A DNA stretch of 64,000 nucleotides from Acidimicrobiales bacterium (GCA_030447445.1 JAUJOW010000002.1:68208-132207), one strand, 5' to 3'; counted from the stretch's first letter, positions 41,146-50,060 are shown. Program-made: numbers and translations. The notes: generated from the letters alone by a model not told the origin.

Positions 41146-42686
41146 ATGTCCGCACCGTGGTGGCAGTCGGCGGTCGTCTACCAGATCTACCCACGGTCCT
41201 TCGCCGACTCGAACGGCGATGGGGTGGGCGATCTCGAAGGAGTACGCCGGCGCCTGGACCACCTGGAATGGCTGGGCGTCGATGCCATGTGGCTGTCGCC
41301 GTTCTACCCCTCGCCCATGGTCGACTTCGGCTACGACGTCAGCGACCACTGCGACGTCGATCCCATCTTCGGGACCCTGGCGGACTTCGACCGCCTCCTC
41401 GCCGACGCCCACCGGCGGGGGATCCGGGTGGTGATCGACTGGGTGCCGAACCACACCTCCGATCAGCACCCCTGGTTCCTGGCCTCGCGGTCGAGCCGCG
41501 ACGACCCGAAGCGGGGTTGGTACACCTGGCGGGACCCGCGACCGGGTGGAGGGGTGCCCAACAACTGGCGGGCGGCCTTCTCGGAGGCGCCGGCCTGGAC
41601 CCTCGACGACGCCACCGGCCAGTACTACCTCCACCTGTTTCTCCCCGAACAGCCCGACCTGGAGTGGCGCCACCCCGATGTGGTCTCGGCCATGCACGAC
41701 ACCCTGCGCTTCTGGTTGGACCGGGGAGTGGACGGGTTCCGAATGGACGTCGTCCACGCCATCGGCAAGGACCCGGACCTGCCCGACGACCCACCCGAGC
41801 TGGCCGGTGTCCCCCACTCGGCGCTCAACCACCACCCCTTCACCCACGAGCTCGTGCGCGGTCTGCGGGGCGTGCTCGAGGAGTACGACGGCGACCGCAT
41901 GATGGTCGGAGAGGTGTACCTGCTCGACACTGCCATGGTCGCCACCTACTACGGCGACGGAGACGGGCTGCACCTGGCGTTCAACTTCCCGCCCCTGTAC
42001 ACCCGGTGGCGGGCCAACCGGTGGCAGGAGCGGCTCGACGAGGTAGCCGCCCACCTCGAGCCCCGCGGGGCATGGCCGACGTGGGTGCTGTCGAACCACG
42101 ACAACCGGCGCCACCGCACCCGCTACCGATCCGAGGGCCGGGCCCGAGCGGCCGCCGTGCTGCTGCTGACCCTTCGGGGCACGCCCTTCCTCTACGCCGG
42201 CGAGGAGCTCGGCCTCGAGGACGCGGTGGTATCTCCCGACCGGGTGGTCGACCCCGGCGGGCGAGATGGCTGCGGGCACCGATCCCCTGGGACGGCTCCG
42301 CCGACCACGGCTGGGGATCGGACCCTTGGCTCCCCTGGCCTCCCGAACCGGAGGTGCGCAACGCCGCCACACTCCGGTCCGACGAGACGTCGATCCTGCA
42401 CCTGTACCACCGGGTCCTCGCCGCCCGCCGTCGGTCCCCCGCCTTGCGGACCGGACGCCAGACCCAGCTCGACGCCCCCGCCGGGGTCCTCCTCTACCGG
42501 CGCAGCGACGACGACGGCGACGAGCGTCTGGTGGCGGTGAACTTCTCGGCCGAACCGGTCCCGATAGCGGGCGAGGGGTTCCCGGGCCCGCTGGTCGTCG
42601 AGGTGGCGAGCAACGGGACCGGCGAAGGGAAAGCCTTCACCGGCACGCTCGCCCCCGACCAGGCCGTCATCCTGTGCCCCGCCTGA
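41146..42686 (+). pseudogene. GH13 alpha-glucosidase / oligo-1,6-glucosidase with a -1 frameshift
   Basis: The first ~375 residues are a good GH13 barrel: WWQSAVVYQIYPRSFADSNG, DWVPNHTSDQHPWF, GVDGFRMDVVHAIGKD with the nucleophile Asp, MVGEVYL with the acid/base Glu and LSNHDNRRH. The frame then breaks after DPGGRDGC. One missing C between 42273 and 42274 would restore RAPIPWDGSADHGW and the C-terminal beta domain ending AVILCPA. Restored length is ~513 residues, normal for the family. Everything else is intact, so a sequencing or assembly error is as likely as a real pseudogene. The 3' end overlaps the RNase D gene by 20 bases. Confidence 0.85.
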
Positions 42687-43866
42687 CCCGGTCCTCGAGG
42701 ACGAGGCCGCCTTCGCCGTCGAAGGCCAGGGCCGCTCGGCCGTCGACCAGGCGGCGGATGGGGTCGCCCACGAGCTCCCCCCGCCACCCCTCGGCGAGGC
42801 GAGCACCGTCCGTGCCGGCGAGGAAGGCTTCGATGTCGGCCCGGGTGGCGAGCAGCGACGTCTCGATGCGCAGGTCTCGGGCGAGCTGGCTGAGCCACGC
42901 CGATACCAGGGTGACGGCGGGGCGGAGCTGACGCTCCCGCTCGAGGTTCGTGTCCGTCCTCGGGCGGTCGACAGGTTGGGCCAGCCCCTCGGCCACGGCG
43001 GCGAGGAGCTCGTCGACCACCTCGCCCTTCAGGTGGCGGGCGTCGAGGCCCCGCACCCGCCGCAGCTCGGCGGCCCGCCGGGGCGCTCGCTGTGCGATGC
43101 CCACCACGGCCAGGTCGGGGAGCACGAACCGCACCGGTTGGTCGGTGGCGGCCGCTCGGCGCTCCCGCCATGCCGCGACCGCCCGAGCCACCCCGAGGGC
43201 GGGGGGGCGGAGGTGGCGGGCCTCCTTGATGCGCAGCCAGGCCTGATCGGGGTCACGGACGGCCCGGCTACGGGCCCGGAGCCCCTCGCACTCGTCCAGG
43301 GCCCAGTCGAGGCGACCGGCCTCGGTGAGCTGGTCGACGAGGCGGCGGTGCAGCTCGAGGAGGTGGGCGACGTCGGCGGCGGCGTAGGCCCGTTGGGTGG
43401 GCTCGAGGGGGCGGCGGAGCCAGTCGGTCAGCCGATCCCCCTTCAGGAGACGGAGGCCCAGCTCCTGTTCGACCAACGCCGACAGCGAAGGCGTGCCGTA
43501 ACCGACGAACCCGGCGGCGAGCTGGGTGTCGAACAAGTGGGTGGGCACCGTCCCGCAGGCCAGCTCCAGCACCTCGAGGTCCTGGCTGGCGGCGTGCATC
43601 ACCGCCGTGCCGGCACCGTCGAGGAGACCGGCCAGCTCGCCGAGGGGGACGGCCAGCGGGTCGACGAGGGCGACGCCGCCGGACCAGGCGAGCTGTACGA
43701 GCGCCACCTTGGGAAAGTAGGTGCGTTCGCGGTGGAACTCGGTGTCGACGGCGTAGAGCTGGGCGTCGGCCACCGCCGCCAGCACCTCGTCGAGGGTGGC
43801 GGCCTCGGCCACCCACACCGGCTCGGGGGCCATCTCGTCCGCCGGTGCCGGTGTGGGTGCTGTCAC
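42667..43866 (-). CDS. rnd: Ribonuclease D
   Basis: A 399-residue DEDDy 3'-5' exonuclease. Motif I is YAVDTEFHRERTYFP, motif II is MHAASQDLEVL with FDTQLAAGFVGYG, and motif III is RAYAAADVAHLLELH, with the catalytic Tyr and Asp. One HRDC domain follows (around residues 200-280, RREAARLRG-type). It trims tRNA and other RNA 3' ends. The GTG start overlaps the rhodanese stop (GTGA), so the two are coupled. The opposite-strand glucosidase gene overlaps its 3' end. Confidence 0.92.
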   Translation of the reverse strand: MTAPTPAPADEMAPEPVWVAEAATLDEVLAAVADAQLYAVDTEFHRERTYFPKVALVQLAWSGGVALVDPLAVPLGELAGLLDGAGTAVMHAASQDLEVLELACGTVPTHLFDTQLAAGFVGYGTPSLSALVEQELGLRLLKGDRLTDWLRRPLEPTQRAYAAADVAHLLELHRRLVDQLTEAGRLDWALDECEGLRARSRAVRDPDQAWLRIKEARHLRPPALGVARAVAAWRERRAAATDQPVRFVLPDLAVVGIAQRAPRRAAELRRVRGLDARHLKGEVVDELLAAVAEGLAQPVDRPRTDTNLERERQLRPAVTLVSAWLSQLARDLRIETSLLATRADIEAFLAGTDGARLAEGWRGELVGDPIRRLVDGRAALAFDGEGGLVLEDRVRRGTG

Positions 43867-44183
43867 CCGGGCGCCGGTCCGGTGGCGACGGGGTGCCCAG
43901 ACTCGACCCAGGCGGTGGTGCCACCGGCCACGTTCACGGCCTCGACGCCCTCCGCCCGCAGGAGCTCCGCCGCCCGCAGGCTGCGCCCACCCTTCGCGCA
44001 GATCACGAGGACCTCGCCGTCGGGCACCTCGGTGAGCCGGTCGGCCACCTCGCCGAGGGGGATGGACACGGCGCCGGGGACGTGACCGCCCTCGTACTCG
44101 TCGGGCTCGCGCACATCGAGCACGGCACCGCCGGCGGCGTGGCGACGGGCCAGCTCGTCGACGTCGATCTCGGGTACGTCCAT
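43863..44183 (-). CDS. Rhodanese-domain protein
   Basis: A 106-residue single rhodanese domain. The start ELARRHAAGGAVLDVREPDEYEGGHVPGAV is diagnostic. The active-site loop CAKGGRS carries the persulfide-forming Cys, and NVAGGTTAWVESGHP closes the fold. It transfers sulfur, for example to cyanide or a protein acceptor. A GGGAGG Shine-Dalgarno precedes the ATG. It is coupled to rnd downstream. The nearby mobA gene makes a link to molybdopterin sulfur chemistry conceivable but unproven. Confidence 0.88.
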   Translation of the reverse strand: MDVPEIDVDELARRHAAGGAVLDVREPDEYEGGHVPGAVSIPLGEVADRLTEVPDGEVLVICAKGGRSLRAAELLRAEGVEAVNVAGGTTAWVESGHPVATGPAPG

Positions 44184-44378
44184 CGCTGGGAGCCTCCCGG
44201 TGAGCGAGGACCGGCCCGAACGGACAGGTCACCAGGATGGTACTGCTGCTCTCCCGTGGCCTCCGGTGGCCTCCGGTGGACCGGCCGCCGGCCCCCCCGC
44301 CGCCACCGTCTTCGTGCCCAGGCGACCGCGGGGAGGACACGACCGCGGGGAGGTCGTGCCAGCACGGAGAACGGGAGG
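44184..44378. other. 195-base gene-free stretch with short direct repeats
   Basis: No convincing coding signal. It holds two direct copies of GACCGCGGGGAGG (44324 and 44341), a GGTGGCCTCC doublet and the hairpin listed separately. The Shine-Dalgarno of the rhodanese gene lies at its left edge. Confidence 0.5.
44338..44358 (-). terminator. Hairpin downstream of mobA
   Basis: CACGACC and GGTCGTG form a perfect 7-bp stem with a 7-base loop, 20 bases after the mobA stop on the minus strand. There is no U-tract, so the terminator call is moderate. Confidence 0.42.
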
Positions 44379-44993
44379 TCAGGGCGGTCGCGGGCGAGAA
44401 GCGCGGCGCAGCTCGGCGGCGGTGTCCACGTCGGTGAAGGGCGCGGGGTCGCCGCACTCGACCTCCACCACGGCCAGGGTCCCGAGCCCCTCGCGGAGCG
44501 ACCGGGCTCCCCTCGCGAACGCCGCCGCCAGCGCAGCGGCCGGAGCTGTTGCCGCCTGGGGCCGGACGGCGACCGGGAGCACGTGGCGCACTCCGCCGGC
44601 GGTGCCCACCGCGGCGGCCACCGATGCAGGGGCTCCCGATAGGGCGTTGACGAGCGCGGCCACGGTGGGCCCGTCGAGCCGCGGTTGGTCACAGGGGGCC
44701 GCGACGACGATGCCGGTGCCGGCGTCAGCACCGACGGCCAGGGCGGTGAGGAGCCCCCCGAGGGGGCCGGCCCCGGGATGGTGGTCGGGCACCAAGGCCA
44801 GCCCGAGCGACGACAACCGCCCACGATCGCCACCGATGAGGATGACCCTCTCGGCGCCTCCGGCCAGCAGCGCGTCGGCGACCCGTCGGGCCATGGGCAC
44901 ACCGTCGACCTCGGCGAGCGCCTTGTCGGCGCCGGCGCCCATGCGGGTGCTGGCGCCCCCGGTGAGGACGGCGCCGAGCACCCCACCGCTCAC
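44379..44993 (-). CDS. mobA: Molybdenum cofactor guanylyltransferase MobA
   Basis: A 204-residue nucleotidyltransferase that attaches GMP to molybdopterin. The N-terminal LTGGASTRMGAGADKALAEVDG is the GTP-binding signature, PGAGPLGGLLTAL and VVAAPCDQPRLD (metal-binding) follow, and the end has FTDVDTAAEL. The GTG start lies 13 bases after the preceding PLP-enzyme stop and puts the signature at residue ~10, as usual; an ATG 18 codons upstream would overlap the PLP gene by ~40 bases. It complements the molybdate importer genes at the window start. Confidence 0.85.
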   Translation of the reverse strand: MSGGVLGAVLTGGASTRMGAGADKALAEVDGVPMARRVADALLAGGAERVILIGGDRGRLSSLGLALVPDHHPGAGPLGGLLTALAVGADAGTGIVVAAPCDQPRLDGPTVAALVNALSGAPASVAAAVGTAGGVRHVLPVAVRPQAATAPAAALAAAFARGARSLREGLGTLAVVEVECGDPAPFTDVDTAAELRRASRPRPP

Positions 44994-45006
44994 CGAGCCG
45001 CCGAGC

Positions 45007-46347
45007 TCACCGGTCGGGCCGGTCGCCCCCGCCGGCCACGCCGCCATAGGTGGCCGTCCGCCCTCGGCTGGCCCCGTGGGCGGCCACAGCTTTGGCCAGG
45101 TCGCCCAGGAACGAGTCGACGACCTTGGCGTGGTACGGCGACACCATCAGGTGCAGGCCGCCCTGTTGGCGGTCGAGGTTCCAGCCGAGATCGTCCATGA
45201 CGTCGGCCACGGCGCCGATGTCGGGCACGTGGTCGGCGTGAGGATCGACGCCGATCTCCATGACCGACAGGTCCGGGGGATGGGTGACGCGCACGCCGTC
45301 GATGGCGTCGATCCCGTCACGGAATCGCCGGGTGGTGTCGCGCACCACCTCGGCCATGCGCAGGTAGCCGGCCACCCCCAGCTTGTTGATCGCCGCCCAC
45401 GCCCCCACGATGGGCGCCGCCGGGCGGGTGCCGGCGGTGGTTCCCGAGGCGTACAGGCCGCCGGGCCAGTCGTCGTACCAGAAGAACTGGTGCTGGAGCA
45501 GGCTCCGGTCGCGGTAGGCCACTATCGACGCCCCCTTGAAGGCGTAGCCGTACTTGTGCACGTCGGCCGACAGTGAGGTCACCCCCGGGACCCGGAAGTC
45601 CCACGGGGCCACCGGCTCGCCGAGGCGCTCCCACCACGGCAGGAGCCAACCTCCGAGGCAGGCGTCGGTGTGGAAGAGGACGCCCCGCTCGGCGGCGACC
45701 GTGGCCAGGTCGGCGATCGGGTCGATCACCCCGAAGGGGTAGCAGGGAGCGGAGCCGACCACGAGGCCGGCGCCGGCCCCCATGGCGTCGGCGGTCGCCG
45801 CCACATCGGCCCGCCCGTCAGGACCGACCGGGACGAGGACGTGTTCGACGTCGAGGTACTTGGCCGCCTTGGCGAAGGCCGGATGGGCCGTCGACGGGGT
45901 GATGAGCTGCGGTTCGGCGATGCCGCGCTCTGTGCGGGCGTGGTCACGGGCGACCTGCACGGCGCAGAAGATGCTCTCGGTGCCACCGGAGGTGAGCGCG
46001 CCGGCGTCGGGCGCCGTCCCGACCAGCCCACAGGCCATGGCGATGACCTCGAGCTCCATGCCGAGCAGGCTCGGGTACTTGAACGGGTTGAGGGCGTTTT
46101 CGTGGAGGAAGCGCCGGCCCACCTCCTCCAGCAGGTGCTCGAGCTCGTCGTCGTCGGGGTGGTACACGAGGCTGAAGGCCTTGCCCCCTCGCCAGTCGAG
46201 GTCCCCGGCGTGGCGGGCGTCCACCTCGGCGAGGAGCTCGTCGACCCCCCGTCCGTGCTCGGGCACCGCCATCAGCCCGCCGGTGGCGTCGGCAGCGGCG
46301 GGGTCGGCAGTCACGGCTGGAAAGCGTAGGGCTGGCTCAACCGCCAT
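45007..46347 (-). CDS. PLP-dependent decarboxylase/lyase (group II; sphingosine-phosphate-lyase-like)
   Basis: A 446-residue fold-type I PLP enzyme. Features are LTSGGTESIFCAVQVARDHA (phosphate-cup), TPSTAHPAFAKAAKYL, HTDACLGGWLLPWWE with the PLP-ring Asp, and SADVHKYGYAFKGAS with the Schiff-base lysine. This set matches the glutamate/tyrosine decarboxylase and sphingosine-1-phosphate-lyase-like group. The substrate is unknown, but amine production would fit the gamma-glutamyl-amine genes next door. The ATG overlaps the flavin-reductase gene by 11 bases; mobA follows after 13 bases. Confidence 0.85.
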   Translation of the reverse strand: MAVEPALRFPAVTADPAAADATGGLMAVPEHGRGVDELLAEVDARHAGDLDWRGGKAFSLVYHPDDDELEHLLEEVGRRFLHENALNPFKYPSLLGMELEVIAMACGLVGTAPDAGALTSGGTESIFCAVQVARDHARTERGIAEPQLITPSTAHPAFAKAAKYLDVEHVLVPVGPDGRADVAATADAMGAGAGLVVGSAPCYPFGVIDPIADLATVAAERGVLFHTDACLGGWLLPWWERLGEPVAPWDFRVPGVTSLSADVHKYGYAFKGASIVAYRDRSLLQHQFFWYDDWPGGLYASGTTAGTRPAAPIVGAWAAINKLGVAGYLRMAEVVRDTTRRFRDGIDAIDGVRVTHPPDLSVMEIGVDPHADHVPDIGAVADVMDDLGWNLDRQQGGLHLMVSPYHAKVVDSFLGDLAKAVAAHGASRGRTATYGGVAGGGDRPDR

Positions 46348-46897
46348 AAACCATCCGGGTGTCCTCCATCCGCAGGACGGGGGTGTCCTCGGCGGCCTGG
46401 AAGCCGCAATCGACGACCTCGCCGATGAACAGCGTGTGGTTGCCCACCTCGACGGCGTGGCGGACCTCGCAGTCGAGCCAGGCCGGGGCCTGGTTGAGCA
46501 CCGGTGCACCGGTGGCCCCGTCGTGGAACCCGAAGCCGTTGAGGGTCCGGGCCGTCGTGTCCACCTCGACGGGCTTCGTGAACTTCCGCACGATGGCCCG
46601 GTCATCACGGGCGATGGTGCACAAGGTGAACACGCCGCCCTCGGCGATCAGCTCGTGGGTGAACGCCGAGCGCTCGACCCCGATGCCCACCAACTTGGGC
46701 TCGAAGGAGAGCTGGGTCACCCAGTTGATGGTCATGGCGTTGCGCCGGTCGCCGGCCCGGCTGCCGCAGACGTAGAGGCCGTAGGGAAGGCTCCACAGCA
46801 CCCGGCGGCGGAGCTTGTCGTACTGCTCGCGGTCCTCGTCGGACTCGACCCGCGACGGGAAGGGCCCAATCGGTCCGGTGCCCCCCGGTGCAGCCAC
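46337..46897 (-). CDS. Flavin reductase-like (FMN-binding split-barrel) protein
   Basis: A 186-residue FMN-binding split-barrel protein. The core LPYGLYVCGSRAGDRRNAMT, INWVTQLSFEPKLVGIGVER and HELIAEGGVFTLC are typical of flavin reductase domains, with NHTLFIGEVVDCG near the end. It probably reduces flavin for a monooxygenase or acts as an NAD(P)H:flavin oxidoreductase; no monooxygenase partner is adjacent. The start is a GTG. The gene is coupled to the PLP enzyme downstream. Confidence 0.82.
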   Translation of the reverse strand: MAAPGGTGPIGPFPSRVESDEDREQYDKLRRRVLWSLPYGLYVCGSRAGDRRNAMTINWVTQLSFEPKLVGIGVERSAFTHELIAEGGVFTLCTIARDDRAIVRKFTKPVEVDTTARTLNGFGFHDGATGAPVLNQAPAWLDCEVRHAVEVGNHTLFIGEVVDCGFQAAEDTPVLRMEDTRMVYGG

Positions 46898-46927
46898 GCC
46901 ACGAGAAGGTACTGGCCGGAGACGGAC

Positions 46928-47713
46928 CTACGGACGCCGGCGGCGGGCACACTCGGCCACGAAGGTGTCGAACAACCGCTGTTGGGCCGGGTCCTGCACC
47001 GTCGAGTCCTCCGGGTGCCACTGCACCCCGACCACCCACGGCCCGCCGCCGACCCGCCCGTCGAGCTCCATGCCCTCGATCAGCCCGTCATCGCTGCGGG
47101 CCACCACCGCCAGCCCGGCTCCCATCCGGTCGACGGCCTGGTGGTGGTGGCAGATGCCGGTGACCCGGTGGCTGCCGAGGGCGGCGGCCAGGCGCGAGCC
47201 GCCCTCCACGGTGACGGCCACCGGCACTCCCCCGCCGCCGTTGGGCACGCCGTGGGGCAGCAGGCCGGGTCGGCCGGTGATGTGCTGGTGGAGGGTGCCA
47301 CCGAAGGCGACGTTCAGGATCTGCATGCCCCGGCAGATGGCCAGCACGGGACGGTCGGCGGCGATGGCCGCTCGCAGCAGCGCCATCTCGAAGCCGTCGG
47401 TGACCGGGTCGCACCCGTAGGTCTGGGGTTCTCGGGCGGCACCGTAGGCGGCAGGGTCGATGTCGATGCCGCCGCTCAGGACGAGCCCGTCGAAGCGGGC
47501 CAGTGTGGTCGCCGCCAGGCCGGCATCGACCTCCACGGGCAGGAGGACGGCCGGCAGGCCGCGGCCGCGCCCGACCGATTCGAGGTAGCGCGACGGCGCC
47601 CCCACCGCCGCCTCCACCCATCGCTCCACCCGGCCGGCGGCCAGGCGCCGCCCGGTGACGGCCACGAGCGGAGGCACCCAGGCCGAGCCTTCGCTCGCCT
47701 CCGGCTCGCTCAC
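46928..47713 (-). CDS. puuD: Gamma-glutamyl-gamma-aminobutyrate hydrolase-like class I GATase (PuuD type)
   Basis: A 261-residue class I glutamine amidotransferase-like hydrolase (peptidase C26). Landmarks are FDGLVLSGGIDIDPAAYG, LAICRGMQILNVAFGGTLHQH with the nucleophilic Cys, and VVGVQWHPEDSTVQDPAQQ with His and Glu. PuuD-type enzymes cleave gamma-glutamyl-GABA in putrescine catabolism. Residues 2-8 (SEPEASE), the GTG and its GAAGGGAG Shine-Dalgarno all lie inside the last unit of a 92-bp tandem repeat, so the N-terminus is repeat-derived. Confidence 0.85.
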   Translation of the reverse strand: MSEPEASEGSAWVPPLVAVTGRRLAAGRVERWVEAAVGAPSRYLESVGRGRGLPAVLLPVEVDAGLAATTLARFDGLVLSGGIDIDPAAYGAAREPQTYGCDPVTDGFEMALLRAAIAADRPVLAICRGMQILNVAFGGTLHQHITGRPGLLPHGVPNGGGGVPVAVTVEGGSRLAAALGSHRVTGICHHHQAVDRMGAGLAVVARSDDGLIEGMELDGRVGGGPWVVGVQWHPEDSTVQDPAQQRLFDTFVAECARRRRP

Positions 47714-47896
47714 CGGTGCTCCCTTCGGTCCGCGCCGGTGAGCTTCGCCCCTGCGGAGCGAAACGATGCCGTGCCTTCTGGTTCGCTCGCCTCCGGCTCG
47801 CTCACCGGTGCTCCCTTCGGTCCGCGCCGGTGAGCTTCGCCCCTGCGGAGCGAAACGATGCCGTGCCTTCTGGTTCGCTCGCCTCCGGCTCGCTCA
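47690..47896 (-). repeat. 92-bp tandem repeat joining the glutamine-synthetase-like gene and puuD
   Basis: There are two full 92-base units (47690-47781 and 47782-47873), apparently identical, plus a 23-base third copy. Each unit carries, on the minus strand, a hairpin (GCTTCGC-CCCT-GCGGAGC), a Shine-Dalgarno GAAGGGAG and GTGAGCGAGCCGG. The partial copy supplies the stop codon of the glutamine-synthetase-like gene; the last full copy supplies the start of puuD. It fills the 180-base gap between the two genes. Confidence 0.85.
47710..47805 (-). other. 31-residue mini-ORF within the tandem repeat, coupled to puuD
   Basis: It starts at the GTG of the inner repeat unit, preceded by the same Shine-Dalgarno as puuD, and begins MSEPEASEPEGTAS. 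Its TGA overlaps the puuD GTG (GTGA). It could be translated and couple translation into puuD, or be a by-product of the repeat. No homology is recognised. Confidence 0.4.
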
Positions 47897-49273
47897 AAGG
47901 CGTTCGAACCCCCGCCGCAGCTCCCAGTCGGTCACGGTGGCGTTGGCGGCCTGCCACTCCTGGCGCGCCGTGTTGAGGAGGTGGTCGTGCACATCGGCGC
48001 CGAGGGCGTCACGGGCCAGCGCCGAGGACTGGAAGAGGGCGATGGCCTCCACCAGCGTCGACGGGACGTGGGCCACCTCGGGATCGGTGTAGGCGTTGCC
48101 TTCGACCGGCCGCCCCGGGTCGAGCCCCTCGGCCACCCCGTGGAGGCCAGCGGCGATGACGCCGGCGAAGGCCAGGTAGGGGTTGACGTCGGCACCAGGG
48201 ATGCGCGATTCCACCCGGTGCCCCGAGCCGTGGCCGACCAGGCGGAGTCCACAGGTCCGGTTGTCCCGCCCCCAGGCCACCGCCGTCGGCGCCCACGAGT
48301 CCGGCTGGAAGCGCTTGTAGGAGTTCACGTAGGGGGCGAACAGCCAGACCAGCTCCCGCGACGCGTGGACGAGGCCGCCGAGCCAGTGGCGGAACACCGG
48401 CGAGAGGTGCTCGGAGTCGTCGTCGTCCCACATCAGCGACGTCGCCCCACCGCGGTCCCAGACGCTCGAGTGGATGTGGCACGACGACCCGACCTCGGCC
48501 ATGTCGTACTTGGCCATGAACGTGACGGCCCGGCCCGCCTGGTCGGCGATCTCCTTGACGCCGTTCTTGTAGACGGCATGGCGGTCGGCCATCTCGAGGG
48601 CGTCGGCGTAGACCAGGTTGATCTCGTGCTGGCCCCGACCGGCCTCGCCCTTCGAGAACTCGACGGGCACGCCGGCGGCCTCCATGGCGTTGCGGATGCG
48701 TCGGATCAGGTACTCCTCCCGGCTGGTCTGGAGGATGTGGTAGTCCTCGATCCAGTCCGAGTGCGGGGTGAGGCCGTGGTAGCGGCGGGCGGCGGCCTCG
48801 GCGTAGGTGTCCTTGAAGAGGAAGAACTCGAGCTCGGCACCGATCATCACCGTGAAGCCGACCTCGGCCGCCCGCTCGACCTGGCGGCGGAGGATGCGCC
48901 GGGGTGACACCTCGATCGGTGCGCCGCTGCCGGTGTCGACCAGGTCGCACAGCACGAGCGCGGTGCGCTCGAGCCAGGGCACGAGCCGCAGAGTGGCGAG
49001 GTCGGGTACGGCCCGGACGTCGCCGTAGCCCTGGGCCCAGTTGGCGAACCGGTACCCGGGCAGCGGCGTCATGTCCACGTCCACGGCCAGCAGGTAGTTG
49101 CAGGCCTCGATGCCCCCGTCGACCACCTGGTCGCAGAAGTAGCGCCCGACCACCCGCTTTCCCACGAGACGGCCCTGGAGATCGGGGAAGGCGACGAGCA
49201 CGGTGTCCACGGCGCCCGACGTGACCAGCTTGGTCAGCTCGTCGACGTCAAGGGACCGGCGGCGAGCGGGCAT
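47894..49273 (-). CDS. Glutamine synthetase-family ligase (gamma-glutamyl-amine ligase candidate)
   Basis: A 459-residue GS-fold enzyme. GAELEFFLFKD (metal/glutamate), EFSKGEAGRGQHEINLVYADAL, GSSCHIHSSVWD and APYVNSYKRFQPDSWAPTAV, WGRDNRTCGLRLV are all family motifs. It is shorter and differs from housekeeping GlnA, matching the PuuA/GlnA3-like group that glutamylates polyamines, amines or ethanolamine. Context supports that: a PuuD-like hydrolase follows, an SDR is coupled upstream, and an aldehyde dehydrogenase is divergent. The start ATG is inside the end of the SDR gene. Its stop codon lies in the tandem repeat. Confidence 0.83.
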   Translation of the reverse strand: MPARRRSLDVDELTKLVTSGAVDTVLVAFPDLQGRLVGKRVVGRYFCDQVVDGGIEACNYLLAVDVDMTPLPGYRFANWAQGYGDVRAVPDLATLRLVPWLERTALVLCDLVDTGSGAPIEVSPRRILRRQVERAAEVGFTVMIGAELEFFLFKDTYAEAAARRYHGLTPHSDWIEDYHILQTSREEYLIRRIRNAMEAAGVPVEFSKGEAGRGQHEINLVYADALEMADRHAVYKNGVKEIADQAGRAVTFMAKYDMAEVGSSCHIHSSVWDRGGATSLMWDDDDSEHLSPVFRHWLGGLVHASRELVWLFAPYVNSYKRFQPDSWAPTAVAWGRDNRTCGLRLVGHGSGHRVESRIPGADVNPYLAFAGVIAAGLHGVAEGLDPGRPVEGNAYTDPEVAHVPSTLVEAIALFQSSALARDALGADVHDHLLNTARQEWQAANATVTDWELRRGFERL

Positions 49274-50060
49274 CGCCCTCTTCTAGTCCCCTGTCCGGGG
49301 TCGTGTAGGCGGCGGTGATACCGCCGTCGATGACGAGGGACTGACCGGTCATGAACGACGACTCGTCGGAGGCGAGGAAGAGGGCGCCCTGGACCATCTC
49401 GGCGGCCTCGCCGAAGCGCCCCATGGGGATGTGCACGAGGCGGCGCTGCCGCCGGGCGTCGTCGGACAGGTACTGGGCCAACAGCGGGGTGAGCACCGGC
49501 CCGGGGCACAGGGCGTTGACCCGGATGCCGTCCCGGGCGTGGGTGACGGCGAGCTCCCGGGTCATGGCCAAGACGGCGCCCTTTGACGTGGTGTAGGCGA
49601 GCTGCGGGGTGGCCGAGCCCATGTGGGCCACGAAAGAGGCCACGTTGACGATGGATCCCCCGCCGCCGGCCACCATGACCGGGATGGCGGCCCGGCAGCA
49701 CAGCCAGACCCCCTTCACGTTCACGTCCATGGTCCTGGCCCAGGTCGCCTCGCTGGTGTCGGTGGCGTCGCCGTCCTCGGGCAGGCTGACCCCGGCGTTG
49801 TTGTAGACCACGTCGAGGCCACCGAAGGCCTCCCTGCCCTGCTCCACCGCGGCCTCGACAGCGTCGAGGTCGGTGACGTCGCCGGCGACGGCCAGGGCCT
49901 CCCCCCCGGCGGCGACGGCGGCGGCCACGGCGTCGGTGGGTGCGACGAGGTCGAGGGCGACCACCCGGGCCCCCTCGGCGGCGAACCGCTCCACGGCCAC
50001 GCTGCCCATGCCCCCACCGGCGCCGGTGACGAGGGCGATGCGGCCGTCGAGGCGTCCCAC
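49248..50060 (-). CDS. SDR-family NAD(P)-dependent oxidoreductase
   Basis: A 270-residue short-chain dehydrogenase. The Rossmann start is ALVTGAGGGMGSVAVERFA, followed by NNAG in VVYNNAGVSLPE, the catalytic Ser in IVNVASFVAHMG, YTTSKGAVLAMTRELA with catalytic Tyr and Lys, VNALCPGPVLTP and FMTGQSLVIDGGITAAY. The substrate is unknown. The C-terminus overlaps the glutamine-synthetase-like gene by 26 bases, so they are co-translated. It is divergent from the aldehyde dehydrogenase gene 35 bases away. It may oxidise an alcohol to an aldehyde in the same pathway. Confidence 0.88.
   Translation of the reverse strand: MGRLDGRIALVTGAGGGMGSVAVERFAAEGARVVALDLVAPTDAVAAAVAAGGEALAVAGDVTDLDAVEAAVEQGREAFGGLDVVYNNAGVSLPEDGDATDTSEATWARTMDVNVKGVWLCCRAAIPVMVAGGGGSIVNVASFVAHMGSATPQLAYTTSKGAVLAMTRELAVTHARDGIRVNALCPGPVLTPLLAQYLSDDARRQRRLVHIPMGRFGEAAEMVQGALFLASDESSFMTGQSLVIDGGITAAYTTPDRGLEEGDARSPPVP

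Noticed and set aside
47690-47896. Tandem repeat considered as a CRISPR array
   Set aside because: Units are directly adjacent 92-base copies without spacers; there are no cas genes.
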